DNA from: Hyphomicrobiales bacterium
Lineage (GTDB): Bacteria > Pseudomonadota > Alphaproteobacteria > Rhizobiales > Rhizobiaceae
Length of the DNA: 64,000 nucleotides
Assembly (NCBI GenBank): GCA_900466005.1
Contig: UEGQ01000012.1
Span: 185,878 to 249,877 of the forward strand
Direction of reading: 5' to 3'
Below the pieces are notes generated by a model, which saw only the letters and a list, made by a program, of their open reading frames with translations, ran no database searches and had not been told where the DNA came from. Shown here piece after piece: positions 9,092 through 16,696 of the stretch (position 1 is its first letter; each line of letters begins with the position of its first letter). The translations under genes were made by a program, and so were the position numbers.

Positions 9092-9781
9092 CTATTTTGT
9101 CAGACCGAGTCTTGCGATGACGGTTTCCATCAATCGGTCGCAGCGTGTGCCCGCAAAGGGGAAGGCGTCCGTCATGACGGGCCCGATCCGCTCCTCCAGA
9201 CGGCTCCTGATCAGCCTGCGAGCGCGGTGGAGCCGCGATTTGACGGTGGCGATCGGTATGTCGAGCAGGGATGCGGTTTCCTCGACGCTCAGACCTTCGA
9301 TGACCCGCGTCACGAAAACGAGGCGGAAGGTTTCGGGAAGCGCGTCGGTCGCCTCTTCCACGAGACTGAGAAGTTGTCGCTGCGCCATGATGCGCTCCGG
9401 ATCGGCTGTGGGGAGGGAGCCCGGGAAGGGAAGAATGTCTGCATCTGTCGAAGGTCGTGCCGGCGCTGCGCGTTTCAGGCGTTTTTGCGCGCGCAGCCGT
9501 GCCAGGGCGGCATTGAGGGCGATCCGCGAAAGCCACGTCGACAGGGAGGCGTCTCCAGCAAAGCGGTTGAGATTGGAAAACGCACTCAGATAGGCCTCCT
9601 GCAGCACATCCTCCGCGTCAGCATTGCTGCGGATGACGGCTCGCACCAACCTGTAAAGGCGCTGGTTGTGCGTGCGAATGATCGCCCTGACGGCCTGCAC
9701 GTCGCCGGAAATGGCTCGCCGTACGAGGTCGGCCTCGGCCTCGGCGCCGGTGGGAAGCATGGGCATCTGCAAGGGTGACAT
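9092..9781 (-). CDS. ECF RNA polymerase sigma factor
   Basis: A 229-residue sigma-70 family ECF factor. Region 2 reads LYRLVRAVIRSNADAEDVLQEAYLSAFSNLNRF with downstream LSTWLSRIALNAALARLR. Region 4 reads LPETFRLVFVTRVIEGLSVEETASLLDIPIATVKSRLHRARRL. The start at 9781 is preferred over a longer reading to 9862 because the probable promoter (9810-9834) lies inside the longer version and a GGAGA sequence precedes 9781. No anti-sigma gene adjoins it. Target promoters probably include its own and that of the DUF4142-cupredoxin pair. Confidence 0.9.
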   Translation of the reverse strand: MSPLQMPMLPTGAEAEADLVRRAISGDVQAVRAIIRTHNQRLYRLVRAVIRSNADAEDVLQEAYLSAFSNLNRFAGDASLSTWLSRIALNAALARLRAQKRLKRAAPARPSTDADILPFPGSLPTADPERIMAQRQLLSLVEEATDALPETFRLVFVTRVIEGLSVEETASLLDIPIATVKSRLHRARRLIRSRLEERIGPVMTDAFPFAGTRCDRLMETVIARLGLTK

Positions 9782-9809
9782 GGCTCTATTCTCCGTTCGT
9801 CCGGCATTG

Positions 9810-9834
9810 GATGCCGGCCGGGACGAAAGGTTCC
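9810..9834 (-). promoter_or_regulatory. ECF-type promoter element before the sigma gene (autoregulatory)
   Basis: GGAAC (9834-9830), 16 bases, CATC (9813-9810) on the minus strand, ending 28 bases before the sigma ATG. It shares GGAACCT and GGCCGGCATC in register with the element at 9065-9089. Confidence 0.6.
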
Positions 9835-9939
9835 GGCCTTTGCGCGTCATTCTCGAAGGCACATCGAGACACGGGCGACTTGCGTCATCGGAAGCGTCAG
9901 GGAAACCCGTGTCCTTCGAGAGCCGCGACCTCCACGATG

Positions 9940-10407
9940 TCAGGACAGCGCGTCACGCGAAATCGGAACGATCCGCATAGAATCTTCACCGCGATGAAAG
10001 GCGATTGCAAGACGAAAGGAGTGGGCGATGCGAAGCGCCCGATCGAGGAAGAGATTTGCCACCTCAGGTGGGCAGAGCTGCTCGACAGTGTCTCGAAACA
10101 GCGACAACCATCGACGGAAATGCTCCTCCGCCAATTCTGGGATGGCAAGGTGGGCCGGCAGCGGGCGGCCATCATACCGGTCGGTGCGAAGAAGTGTGGC
10201 GGACCAGAAGGCGCACATCTTGTCGAGATGTGACGGCCAGTCTTGCGGTGGGATGGCACCATCGAAGATCGGAGCCAGCAGTTCATCCTTGCGAATTCTG
10301 TCGTAGAATCCGTGGACAACGGAATGAACCATCGCTTCGTCGAGCACTGCGGGAAGCGGCTTCCCGTCGATGACGATCGTTCGTTCAGGAGCGGGGCGGC
10401 CTTTCAT
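9940..10407 (-). CDS. Group III truncated haemoglobin
   Basis: A 155-residue globin-like protein with the group III truncated haemoglobin pattern: VVHGFYDRIRKDELLAPIFDG near the N-terminus, HLDKMCAFWSATLL in the E/F region and HFRRWLSLFRDTVEQ. Such globins bind O2 or NO and are commonly linked to nitrosative stress. Its ATG overlaps the DUF2189 stop by 4 bases (ATGA), placing it last in the nsrR-cco operon. A longer in-frame reading to 11271 is an artefact running over DUF2189. Confidence 0.88.
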   Translation of the reverse strand: MKGRPAPERTIVIDGKPLPAVLDEAMVHSVVHGFYDRIRKDELLAPIFDGAIPPQDWPSHLDKMCAFWSATLLRTDRYDGRPLPAHLAIPELAEEHFRRWLSLFRDTVEQLCPPEVANLFLDRALRIAHSFRLAIAFHRGEDSMRIVPISRDALS

Positions 10408-11189
10408 CGGATTGCCTTGTAGCTGTGCCAGGTGCCATGGCCGAGCAGCGGAAAGATGATGATGAGCCCGAGAAACCCCGTGACGATGCCAATGACGCTC
10501 AGTGCAAGCACGATTGCGCCCCAGACGAGCATGACCGGCAGATTGCGGAAGACGAACGAGATGCTTGTGCCCATCGCCGTGAAAGCGTCCGTCCGCTCGG
10601 CTAGGAGCATCGGGATGGCGAATGTGCTGATGGCGAAGGAGAAGGCGGCGAAAAGCCCGCCGACCACGGTGCCGACGAGGATCATCCCCAGTCCTTCGGT
10701 CGTCGTGAAGAGCGTTGTCACGATACGGTCCAGTCCCGGAAAGGGGCGCAATCCCATGAAGAGCGCGTAGATGATGACGGCTGCGCGCATCCAGACCAGC
10801 ATCAGCAGGCAGAGGATAGCGCCCGTGTACCAGACCTGCGCACCGGAGGCGGCCTTTACGAGGACCATGCGTCCGAGGCTGGGGTGAACACCGTCTTCGA
10901 TATCCCGGCTCTTGCGATAGAGACCGATGGCGACCAGCGGGCCGACCACCATGAAGCCTGCGAGAGCCGGAAAGAGGATATAGTCGAGCTGAAGGCGAAA
11001 GAGGCTCCAGACGATCGCAGCCGAGAGCAGGAAGACGGCAAAGCCGTAGAGGAGGCTCGGAAGCGGATTGTGCCAGAGGTCGCGCCAACCTGCCGAAAGC
11101 CAGCCGAACGCGGCCTTGGCGGGCAGGTGACGTCGTCGCTGCTCGGCGAGAGGTATGCTCGTGTTGGCGGTTTTCTGCGTCGTTCCCAT
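10404..11189 (-). CDS. DUF2189 integral membrane protein
   Basis: A 261-residue protein with about six hydrophobic segments and the DUF2189 signature (WRDLWHNPLPSLLYG, ...ALAGFMVVGPLVAIGLYRKSRDIE). DUF2189 proteins occur beside cytochrome oxidase and denitrification genes in Proteobacteria; their role is unknown, with assembly or quinol/NO-related membrane functions suggested only by context. GAGAGGAG precedes the ATG. It lies between the small membrane gene and the globin in the nsrR-cco operon. Confidence 0.85.
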   Translation of the reverse strand: MGTTQKTANTSIPLAEQRRRHLPAKAAFGWLSAGWRDLWHNPLPSLLYGFAVFLLSAAIVWSLFRLQLDYILFPALAGFMVVGPLVAIGLYRKSRDIEDGVHPSLGRMVLVKAASGAQVWYTGAILCLLMLVWMRAAVIIYALFMGLRPFPGLDRIVTTLFTTTEGLGMILVGTVVGGLFAAFSFAISTFAIPMLLAERTDAFTAMGTSISFVFRNLPVMLVWGAIVLALSVIGIVTGFLGLIIIFPLLGHGTWHSYKAIR

Positions 11190-11204
11190 TTGTTCTTGCT
11201 CCTC

Positions 11205-11414
11205 TCAGCAGGCTGACGCTGCGGCACGATATGTGCCGTCGCTGCCTTCTGCCTTCAGGTGATCCACGCATGCGGACTGACTACCTGTTGCGACGTAGAC
11301 GAGGTGGACATTTGCCCCGACAATGACGAATGCACCCACGCCGACAAGCAGCCAGGAGACGACACGCCAGTTGAGGCGCTCGCGCAGCCCGGTCTTCTCC
11401 ATGACCTTACTCAT
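11205..11414 (-). CDS. Small single-pass membrane protein downstream of ccoP
   Basis: A 69-residue protein with one membrane segment (about residues 20-43, VVSWLLVGVGAFVIVGANVHLVYVA) and a C-terminal part with two cysteines (SQSAC and AAASAC) that would face the periplasm and could form a disulfide. It overlaps the ccoP stop by 4 bases, so it is made with the oxidase. I do not recognise a named family. Context suggests an accessory subunit or assembly peptide of the oxidase. Confidence 0.7.
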   Translation of the reverse strand: MSKVMEKTGLRERLNWRVVSWLLVGVGAFVIVGANVHLVYVATGSQSACVDHLKAEGSDGTYRAAASAC

Positions 11415-12289
11415 TGGCGGTCTTCTCCGAGAGTGCCGACATAAAGTGCCAGCAGCTTCCTATCGACTGGGGAAAGTCGGCTTTCCCAGCTCGGCATCTG
11501 GCCTTGTCGTCCGGAATAGATCGTGGTGAAGACGGTTTGCGCGTCGCTGCCGTAGATCCAGGTCTCGTCGGTGAGATTCGGTGCGCCGATGTCGGTGTTG
11601 CCGCGAGCGTCCTCGCCGTGACACGCCGTGCAGTTCGCCGAAAAGATCTCCTTGCCGGCAGGGATCAGGGCCTTGTTGTCGGCGCTCGTCGGCAGGCCGG
11701 AGAGAGAGCGGACGTAAGCCGCGACGGCACGGACCTGCTCACGCGCGAGCGTCCCGTCCCGACCGAAGGCCAGCATCTGTGAGGTCCGCGTCTCCGCATG
11801 GGCGGAGTTTATGCCGACACGGATCGTCTCGAGGATGGCTTCCGGTTCGCCACCCCAAAGCCAGGCCTTCGCCGAAAGGTTCGGAAATCCGGGTCCACCG
11901 GTGCCTCCCGTTCCGTGACAGGCGGCGCAATTGTCGATGAAATGCGTCCGTCCGGTCTCGCGCACATGCCGCATCAGGTCCGGATCTGCCGCGATTTCAC
12001 TGAGGCTCGCCTGGGCGATGCGGTCGGTCCAGGCGGCCCGGGCCGCCGCGGCATCCTCGACCTGTTTGGCGACGACCTTGCGCTGGTCAATGCCGAGCAG
12101 CCCTTTCGTGTAGGTTACCCCTAAAGGCCAGGCGGGCATGAGTATCCAATAACCGATTGCAATCAGTGTCGTGACGGCGAGAAAGAACAGGACGATCCGT
12201 GGGATTGGCGTTTCGAGTTCCTCGATGCCGTTCCATTCGTGTCCCGTCGTGCACCGCCCGGTGGCGGGATCGTGTCTCTCTTTGGCCAT
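11411..12289 (-). CDS. ccoP: cbb3-type cytochrome c oxidase subunit III (dihaem)
   Basis: A 292-residue membrane-anchored dihaem cytochrome c. One membrane helix (about residues 30-52) precedes two haem-binding motifs, CAACH at 121-125 and CTACH at 220-224, with likely axial methionines in QMLAFGRDG and GQMPSWESRL. CcoP passes electrons from the bc1 complex or soluble cytochromes to CcoO/CcoN. It starts 2 bases after the ccoQ stop. Confidence 0.95.
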   Translation of the reverse strand: MAKERHDPATGRCTTGHEWNGIEELETPIPRIVLFFLAVTTLIAIGYWILMPAWPLGVTYTKGLLGIDQRKVVAKQVEDAAAARAAWTDRIAQASLSEIAADPDLMRHVRETGRTHFIDNCAACHGTGGTGGPGFPNLSAKAWLWGGEPEAILETIRVGINSAHAETRTSQMLAFGRDGTLAREQVRAVAAYVRSLSGLPTSADNKALIPAGKEIFSANCTACHGEDARGNTDIGAPNLTDETWIYGSDAQTVFTTIYSGRQGQMPSWESRLSPVDRKLLALYVGTLGEDRQ

Positions 12290-12291
12290 GC

Positions 12292-12462
12292 TCAGTCTCC
12301 CGGCCGATCGTCTTTGTCGAGGATGCTCTTCTTCGCGCGGTCAAATCGCTTCCGGTTGCCCGGCCAGAGCGCGTAGATCAGAATCCCAAGTGCCATGGCG
12401 ACGAGGTAGAAAAGCCCCCAGCTCTTCACAAAGGCGACGACACTGTTGTGGTCGAACTCCAC
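12292..12462 (-). CDS. ccoQ: cbb3-type oxidase subunit CcoQ/FixQ
   Basis: A 56-residue protein found by direct translation. It starts at a GTG (12462) immediately after the ccoO stop, with AAGGAGGA inside the end of ccoO as ribosome site. One membrane helix (SWGLFYLVAMALGILIYALW) is followed by a basic, charged tail, the form of CcoQ/FixQ, which stabilises the core complex. Its place between ccoO and ccoP is canonical. Confidence 0.88.
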   Translation of the reverse strand: MEFDHNSVVAFVKSWGLFYLVAMALGILIYALWPGNRKRFDRAKKSILDKDDRPGD

Positions 12463-12463
12463 G

Positions 12464-13198
12464 TCAGTCCTCCTTCGCCGCGGTTTCCTGCCGCGCTGCC
12501 TGCGTCAGCTGACCGACGACCTGGAGGTAGGCGACCAGTGCGTCCATCTCGGTCAGCACACCCTGATTGCCGTCGAAGGCGCGCACATTGGTCGCCTCGC
12601 CGTAGCGTTCCGTCACGCCGGACGATTCAGGGCTGTCCGGTACTGCCTGGCCCCGGGCGTCGGCCGTTGCATTTTCGATCATGGCGTCCGTGTAGGGGGC
12701 TCCCACCGCGCGCTGAGCCGCGAGGTGCTCGCCGAGGTCATCGATCCGGAGTGGATTCCTCTTCAGCCAGCCGTAGCGCGGCATCACCGATTCCGGCACG
12801 ACGTCACGCGGATTGAGGAGATGCGCTACGTGCCAGGCGTCTGAGTATTTGCCGCCGAGACGGGCAAGGTCCGGCCCTGTACGCTTGGAGCCCCACAGCA
12901 TCGGGTGATCGTATTTCGACTCCACGGCAAGAGAGTACGGCCCGTAACGTTCCACCTCGTCGCGCAAGGTCCGGATCATCTGTGAGTGGCAGGCGTAACA
13001 GCCTTCGCGGATATAGATGTTGCGACCGGCGAGCTCGAGCGGGGTGTAGACACGCATGTCTGGCGCCGCCTCGACCGTCTCATGAATAGTAAACAGCGGG
13101 GCGATTTCGACGAACCCGCCGATTGAGGCGACGCCGACGATCGCCAGAACGAAGCCGATCGCGTTGCGTTCGATCTTGCGATGGAAAAATTCCTTCAT
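12464..13198 (-). CDS. ccoO: cbb3-type cytochrome c oxidase subunit II (monohaem)
   Basis: A 244-residue membrane-anchored cytochrome c with an N-terminal helix (residues 13-35) and one haem motif, CYACH, at 67-71, followed by the CcoO signature SQMIRTLRDEVERYGPYSLA and GPDLARLGGKYSDAWH. It lies 2 bases after ccoN and is followed at once by ccoQ. Confidence 0.95.
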   Translation of the reverse strand: MKEFFHRKIERNAIGFVLAIVGVASIGGFVEIAPLFTIHETVEAAPDMRVYTPLELAGRNIYIREGCYACHSQMIRTLRDEVERYGPYSLAVESKYDHPMLWGSKRTGPDLARLGGKYSDAWHVAHLLNPRDVVPESVMPRYGWLKRNPLRIDDLGEHLAAQRAVGAPYTDAMIENATADARGQAVPDSPESSGVTERYGEATNVRAFDGNQGVLTEMDALVAYLQVVGQLTQAARQETAAKED

Positions 13199-13200
13199 GC

Positions 13201-14859
13201 TTATTCTCCTGCCTGCGTGACGCCTGGCGCGGCATAGAGCGGCACGTCGCCGTCAACCTCGGCCTTGCGGCGCCTGTGAGCCATCCGGATCGTCATCCCT
13301 ACGTTGAAAGCGCAAATGACGGCGCCGGTCAGGAACAGAAGCCCCCCGAACGCACGGGCAATATAGTAGGGGTGCATGGCAACCAGGCTGTCGATGAAGG
13401 AATAGGCGAGCGTGCCGCTGTCGTTATAGGTTCGCCACATCAGGCCCTGAATGATGCCTGAGTTCCACATCGCGAAGACGTAGACGACGGTCCCGGCAAG
13501 GGCGAGCCAGAAGTGGACTTCGATCAGCTTGGGCGAGTACATGCGGTCCTGCTTCCACATCCACGGCACCAGAGCGTAGATCGATCCGAAGGTGATCATC
13601 GCGACCCAGCCGAGAGCTCCGGCGTGGACGTGGCCGACGGTCCAGTCGGTATAATGCGAGAGCGAGTTGACGGCGCGGATGGCCATGAATGAGCCCTCGA
13701 AGGTGGAAAGGCCGTAGAACACCGCGGCAACCATCATGAAGCGCAGTGTCGCGTCGTCGCGAACCCTGTGCCAGGCGCCGTTGAGGGTGGCGAGTGCATT
13801 GCCGGCGGACGCCCAGGACGGCACCAGCAGCACGATCGAGAAGGTCATGCCGAGCGTCTGCACCCATTGCGGCAAGGCCGTGTAATGCAGGTGGTGAGCG
13901 CCCGCCCACATGTACATGAAGGTGATGCCCCAGAAGCTGACGATGGAGAGCCGGTAGGAGAAGATCGGCCGCTCTGCCCGCTTCGGCAGGTAGTAGTACA
14001 TCATGCCGAGGAAGCCTGCCGTCAGGAAGAAGGCAACGGCATTGTGCCCATACCACCACTGCGTCATTGCATCCTGCACGCCGGCAAACAGCGAGTAGCT
14101 CTTTGCATGGCCGAAGGAGACGGGGACCGCGAGGTTGTTGACGATGTGCAGCACCGCCACGACGAGGATAAACGCCATGTAGTACCAGTTCGCCACGTAG
14201 ATATGCGGCTCCTTCCGCCGCTGCAGCGTGCGAATGTAGATCAGAAAATAGACGACCCAGACGACGACCAGCCAGATATCCGCGTACCACTCCGGTTCGG
14301 CGTATTCCTTGGACTGCGTGAGGCCCATCAGATAGCCCGTCGCGGCGATGACACAGAAGAGGTTGTATCCGATCAGGACGAACCAGGGGCTGAACTGATC
14401 CGGCAGCCGCGCGCGACAGGTACGCTGCAGCACGTGGAAGGAGGTGGCGATCAACGCATTGCCGCCGAATCCGAAGATGACGCCGGACGTGTGTATCGGG
14501 CGCAGGCGCCCAAAGCTCGCCCATGCCGAATCCACGAAGGTCAGTTCCGGCCAGGCGAGCAGGGCTGCGATCCATACGCCGACGAACATCCCGACGACGG
14601 CCCATGCGAGCGCCAGTATGATTCCAACCCGTGTCGGGTCGTCGTAATACTCCGAAAGCCGGCTCGCCGGCGGCTCGGGCGCAAAGACCACCGACAGCAC
14701 CGCAGACCCCAGGCCGAGGCTGAAGACGAGGACGATGTAGCCGTGCGCGGCGAGCGGATCGCCGCGGCCGGCCACGGCCATCGCAAGCCCGATGAGGGAG
14801 AGCATACCGAGCACGACGAGGGCCAAGCGACGTTCCGTACCGGTCAGTCCCGTTACCAT
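13201..14859 (-). CDS. ccoN: cbb3-type cytochrome c oxidase subunit I
   Basis: A 552-residue catalytic subunit with about 12-14 membrane helices. Haem and CuB ligand regions are intact: PIHTSGVIFGFGGN, WWYGHNAVAFFLTAGFLG, AGAHHLHYT with the catalytic tyrosine six residues before the HH pair (MYMWAGAHH), and DWTVGHVHAGALGW. An active O2 reductase is therefore expected, the high-affinity type used at low oxygen. It follows nsrR by 21 bases, unusual for a cco operon normally under FixK/Fnr control. Confidence 0.95.
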   Translation of the reverse strand: MVTGLTGTERRLALVVLGMLSLIGLAMAVAGRGDPLAAHGYIVLVFSLGLGSAVLSVVFAPEPPASRLSEYYDDPTRVGIILALAWAVVGMFVGVWIAALLAWPELTFVDSAWASFGRLRPIHTSGVIFGFGGNALIATSFHVLQRTCRARLPDQFSPWFVLIGYNLFCVIAATGYLMGLTQSKEYAEPEWYADIWLVVVWVVYFLIYIRTLQRRKEPHIYVANWYYMAFILVVAVLHIVNNLAVPVSFGHAKSYSLFAGVQDAMTQWWYGHNAVAFFLTAGFLGMMYYYLPKRAERPIFSYRLSIVSFWGITFMYMWAGAHHLHYTALPQWVQTLGMTFSIVLLVPSWASAGNALATLNGAWHRVRDDATLRFMMVAAVFYGLSTFEGSFMAIRAVNSLSHYTDWTVGHVHAGALGWVAMITFGSIYALVPWMWKQDRMYSPKLIEVHFWLALAGTVVYVFAMWNSGIIQGLMWRTYNDSGTLAYSFIDSLVAMHPYYIARAFGGLLFLTGAVICAFNVGMTIRMAHRRRKAEVDGDVPLYAAPGVTQAGE

Positions 14860-14880
14860 AAACTGTCTTCCTTTCGTAGA

Positions 14881-15327
14881 TCAGGCGATCGCGGCATCAA
14901 TGCCGAGCAGCGGACCAAGTGCGGACTTGTTGCGCACGAGGTCGGCGAGTGTGTATTTGTCGAGGACCACGAGGAAGGCGGACAGCGCCTCATGCAGCAA
15001 TCCTTTGAGCCGACAGGCCGGCGAAATGGCGCAAGGCCTGCCGCAGGTCTGCATGCATTCGGCCAAGGAGAACTCTTCTTCTGTTGCCCGAACCAGCGCG
15101 CCGATTCCGATTTCCCCCGGCGGCCTCAACAATCGCAGTCCCCCCGTCCGGCCACGGGTCGTCTCCAGAAGGCCGAGGTCGCGTAGCGTCTGTGCCACCT
15201 TGATGAGATGATTGCGCGAGAGTTCGTAAGCTTCGGCGACATCCATGACCGTGCATGTGCGATCCGGCCGGGTCGCGATGTAGATCAGCATGCGCAAGGC
15301 ATAGTCGGTGTGGAGGGTCATTCGCAT
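14881..15327 (-). CDS. nsrR: Rrf2-family nitric-oxide-sensing repressor NsrR
   Basis: A 148-residue Rrf2 regulator with the NsrR opening (MRMTLHTDYALRMLIYIA), winged helix (AYELSRNHLIKVAQTL, TRGRTGGLRL) and the Fe-S region ECMQTCGRPCAISPAC with cysteines at 91, 95, 99 and 105, then LKGLLHEALSAFL and VLDKYTLADLV as in NsrR. NsrR represses until NO damages its [4Fe-4S] cluster. It is first in the operon with ccoNOQP and has a 15-bp palindrome 42 bases upstream, implying autoregulation. Confidence 0.9.
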   Translation of the reverse strand: MRMTLHTDYALRMLIYIATRPDRTCTVMDVAEAYELSRNHLIKVAQTLRDLGLLETTRGRTGGLRLLRPPGEIGIGALVRATEEEFSLAECMQTCGRPCAISPACRLKGLLHEALSAFLVVLDKYTLADLVRNKSALGPLLGIDAAIA

Positions 15328-15368
15328 GGGGTGATTTCCGGAGGCAGGGCCGTAGCCGAAATAAAATG

Positions 15369-15383
15369 GGTATTTGAAATACC
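15369..15383. promoter_or_regulatory. Perfect palindrome upstream of nsrR, probable NsrR operator
   Basis: GGTATTT-G-AAATACC, a 7-1-7 palindrome about 42 bases before nsrR. Read on the minus strand the wider site is AAAAGTGGTA-N7-TACC, the same pattern and spacing as at 20081-20099. Binding by NsrR is inferred from position and the repeat. Confidence 0.7.
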
Positions 15384-15500
15384 ACTTTTAACGCAGGATG
15401 CCCGATCATGAAAGTGCAATAACGTCGCAGGAGCGGACACAGCCCCTGTCCGACGCCCGGAATGGCCGTGCTCGGACCCCGCTTGCGACGGATTACGGAT

Positions 15501-15529
15501 TTGACAGATGTCATTTTTCGAGGGAATAG
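15501..15529 (+). promoter_or_regulatory. Possible promoter of the carbonic anhydrase gene
   Basis: TTGACA at 15501-15506, 17 bases, then GAATAG at 15524-15529, about 30 bases before the start codon. The -35 is a perfect consensus and the -10 is poor. Confidence 0.4.
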
Positions 15530-15560
15530 ACCCCCAGTCAATCAGAAGCGGAGCGTCGTC

Positions 15561-16166
15561 ATGATCGAAGACCTTTTTATCCGCAACAGAGCATGGTCTG
15601 CAGAGCGCAAGGCAGAGAGGGCGGACTATTTCGAGCGCCTCTCGAAGCTGCAGGCGCCGGACTACTTGTGGATCGGCTGTTCCGACAGTCGCGTGCCGGC
15701 CAATGTGATCGCCGGCCTCGAACCGGGCGAGGTGTTCGTGCACCGCAATGTCGCCAATCTGATCCATCCGGCCGACCTCAACATGCTGTCGGTCGTAGAA
15801 TATGCCGTGAACCAACTGGGCGTGAAGCACATCATCATCTGCGGGCACTACGGCTGCGGCGGCATTCGGGCCGCAGTAAGCGGAGAGCGCTTCGGGCTGA
15901 TCGATCATTGGCTGCAGCCGGTTCGCGACGTGGCCGACAATCGCTTTGAGTGTCGCGAATGCTGGAGCGAGGAGGACCTCGACCGGCTGTGCGAAGCCTC
16001 CATCGCCGCGCAGGTCGAACGACTTGCCCGCACGCCGACGATGCAGGAGGCCTGGAAAGCAGGGAAGGATGTCTCTATCCACGGCTGGATCTACGGTCTT
16101 CAGGACGGGCTGCTGTCCAACCTCGATTGTACGGTGAGCGGAGGACGCCGGGGTGACGTATCCTGA
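15561..16166 (+). CDS. Beta-class carbonic anhydrase
   Basis: A 201-residue enzyme interconverting CO2 and bicarbonate in the cytoplasm. Zinc and catalytic residues are visible: C40-x-D42-x-R44 (IGCSDSRVP), H96 and C99 (CGHYGCGG), with HRNVANLI between. The start at 15561 (MIEDLFIRNRAW) is chosen because it has GCGGAGCG upstream and matches the family N-terminus; a longer reading to 15462 would cover the probable promoter. Divergent from nsrR. A role in supplying bicarbonate is expected; any link to the oxidase is positional only. Confidence 0.93.
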   Translation: MIEDLFIRNRAWSAERKAERADYFERLSKLQAPDYLWIGCSDSRVPANVIAGLEPGEVFVHRNVANLIHPADLNMLSVVEYAVNQLGVKHIIICGHYGCGGIRAAVSGERFGLIDHWLQPVRDVADNRFECRECWSEEDLDRLCEASIAAQVERLARTPTMQEAWKAGKDVSIHGWIYGLQDGLLSNLDCTVSGGRRGDVS

Positions 16167-16291
16167 CCTTGGCGCTCTGCAAGCCACCGGGACCGCCGCC
16201 CTGCTGATTGAGAGGCATCGCGAAGAACGTCTGATCCTCCGTCGCGCGCTTTTGCCGGGATTGTTGTCGCGGCAGGGCGTATGCTGACCAA

Positions 16292-16696
16292 ATGAGTCGG
16301 TGCGACACGTATGTTTCAGGCGGCGAAGTGACGAGAGTGGGATCCTATGTCTTGTGGTGCCTGGGCCGGTTCTTCGCGCCAGAACTTCGGGCCTGGCGAG
16401 GCGATATGCCTCTGTCTGCCGTATTCTGGGGCTATGGCGTCTTCCTGAGCTGCGAATTCGCGGCCTTGTATGCCCTCGCCGTCTACCTGGAACAGCTGCT
16501 GGTCCAGCAGATGCTCATAATCGCGTTCGGGATCTACACCCTGTGGATTTTGGTCGTCATCTGGCGCTGCGCGGATAATGCTGCCGCGTTCTGGGGGACG
16601 ATGGCCAGGTGGCTGACCATGGCGTGGGGTCTCAACACCTTGTTCGTTCTCCTCTTTCTGCAGGTCGATCTGCTGGTGCAATATGGACACGGATAG
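16292..16696 (+). CDS. Small membrane protein upstream of the TDT transporter
   Basis: A 134-residue protein with about three membrane segments (AVFWGYGVFLSCEFAALYALAVYL; MLIIAFGIYTLWILVVIW; LTMAWGLNTLFVLLFLQV). I do not recognise a named family; short FWGYGV-type membrane proteins of this sort are seen in alphaproteobacteria without a known role. It overlaps the following transporter gene by 14 bases, so the two are probably co-expressed. The first 20 residues are less hydrophobic and the true start could lie a little downstream. Confidence 0.6.
   Translation: MSRCDTYVSGGEVTRVGSYVLWCLGRFFAPELRAWRGDMPLSAVFWGYGVFLSCEFAALYALAVYLEQLLVQQMLIIAFGIYTLWILVVIWRCADNAAAFWGTMARWLTMAWGLNTLFVLLFLQVDLLVQYGHG

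Noticed and set aside
8477-9778. 433-codon plus-strand open frame
   Set aside because: It runs antisense across the DUF4142 and sigma factor genes, whose products are clearly recognisable; no ribosome site and no protein-like motifs.
9940-11271. Long 443-codon minus-strand reading that includes the globin
   Set aside because: Only the last 155 codons are globin; the first part overlaps DUF2189 in another frame and looks non-protein. The globin starts at 10407.
13768-15186. 472-codon plus-strand open frame
   Set aside because: Antisense to ccoN and nsrR, both certain. A product of GC-rich third-position bias.
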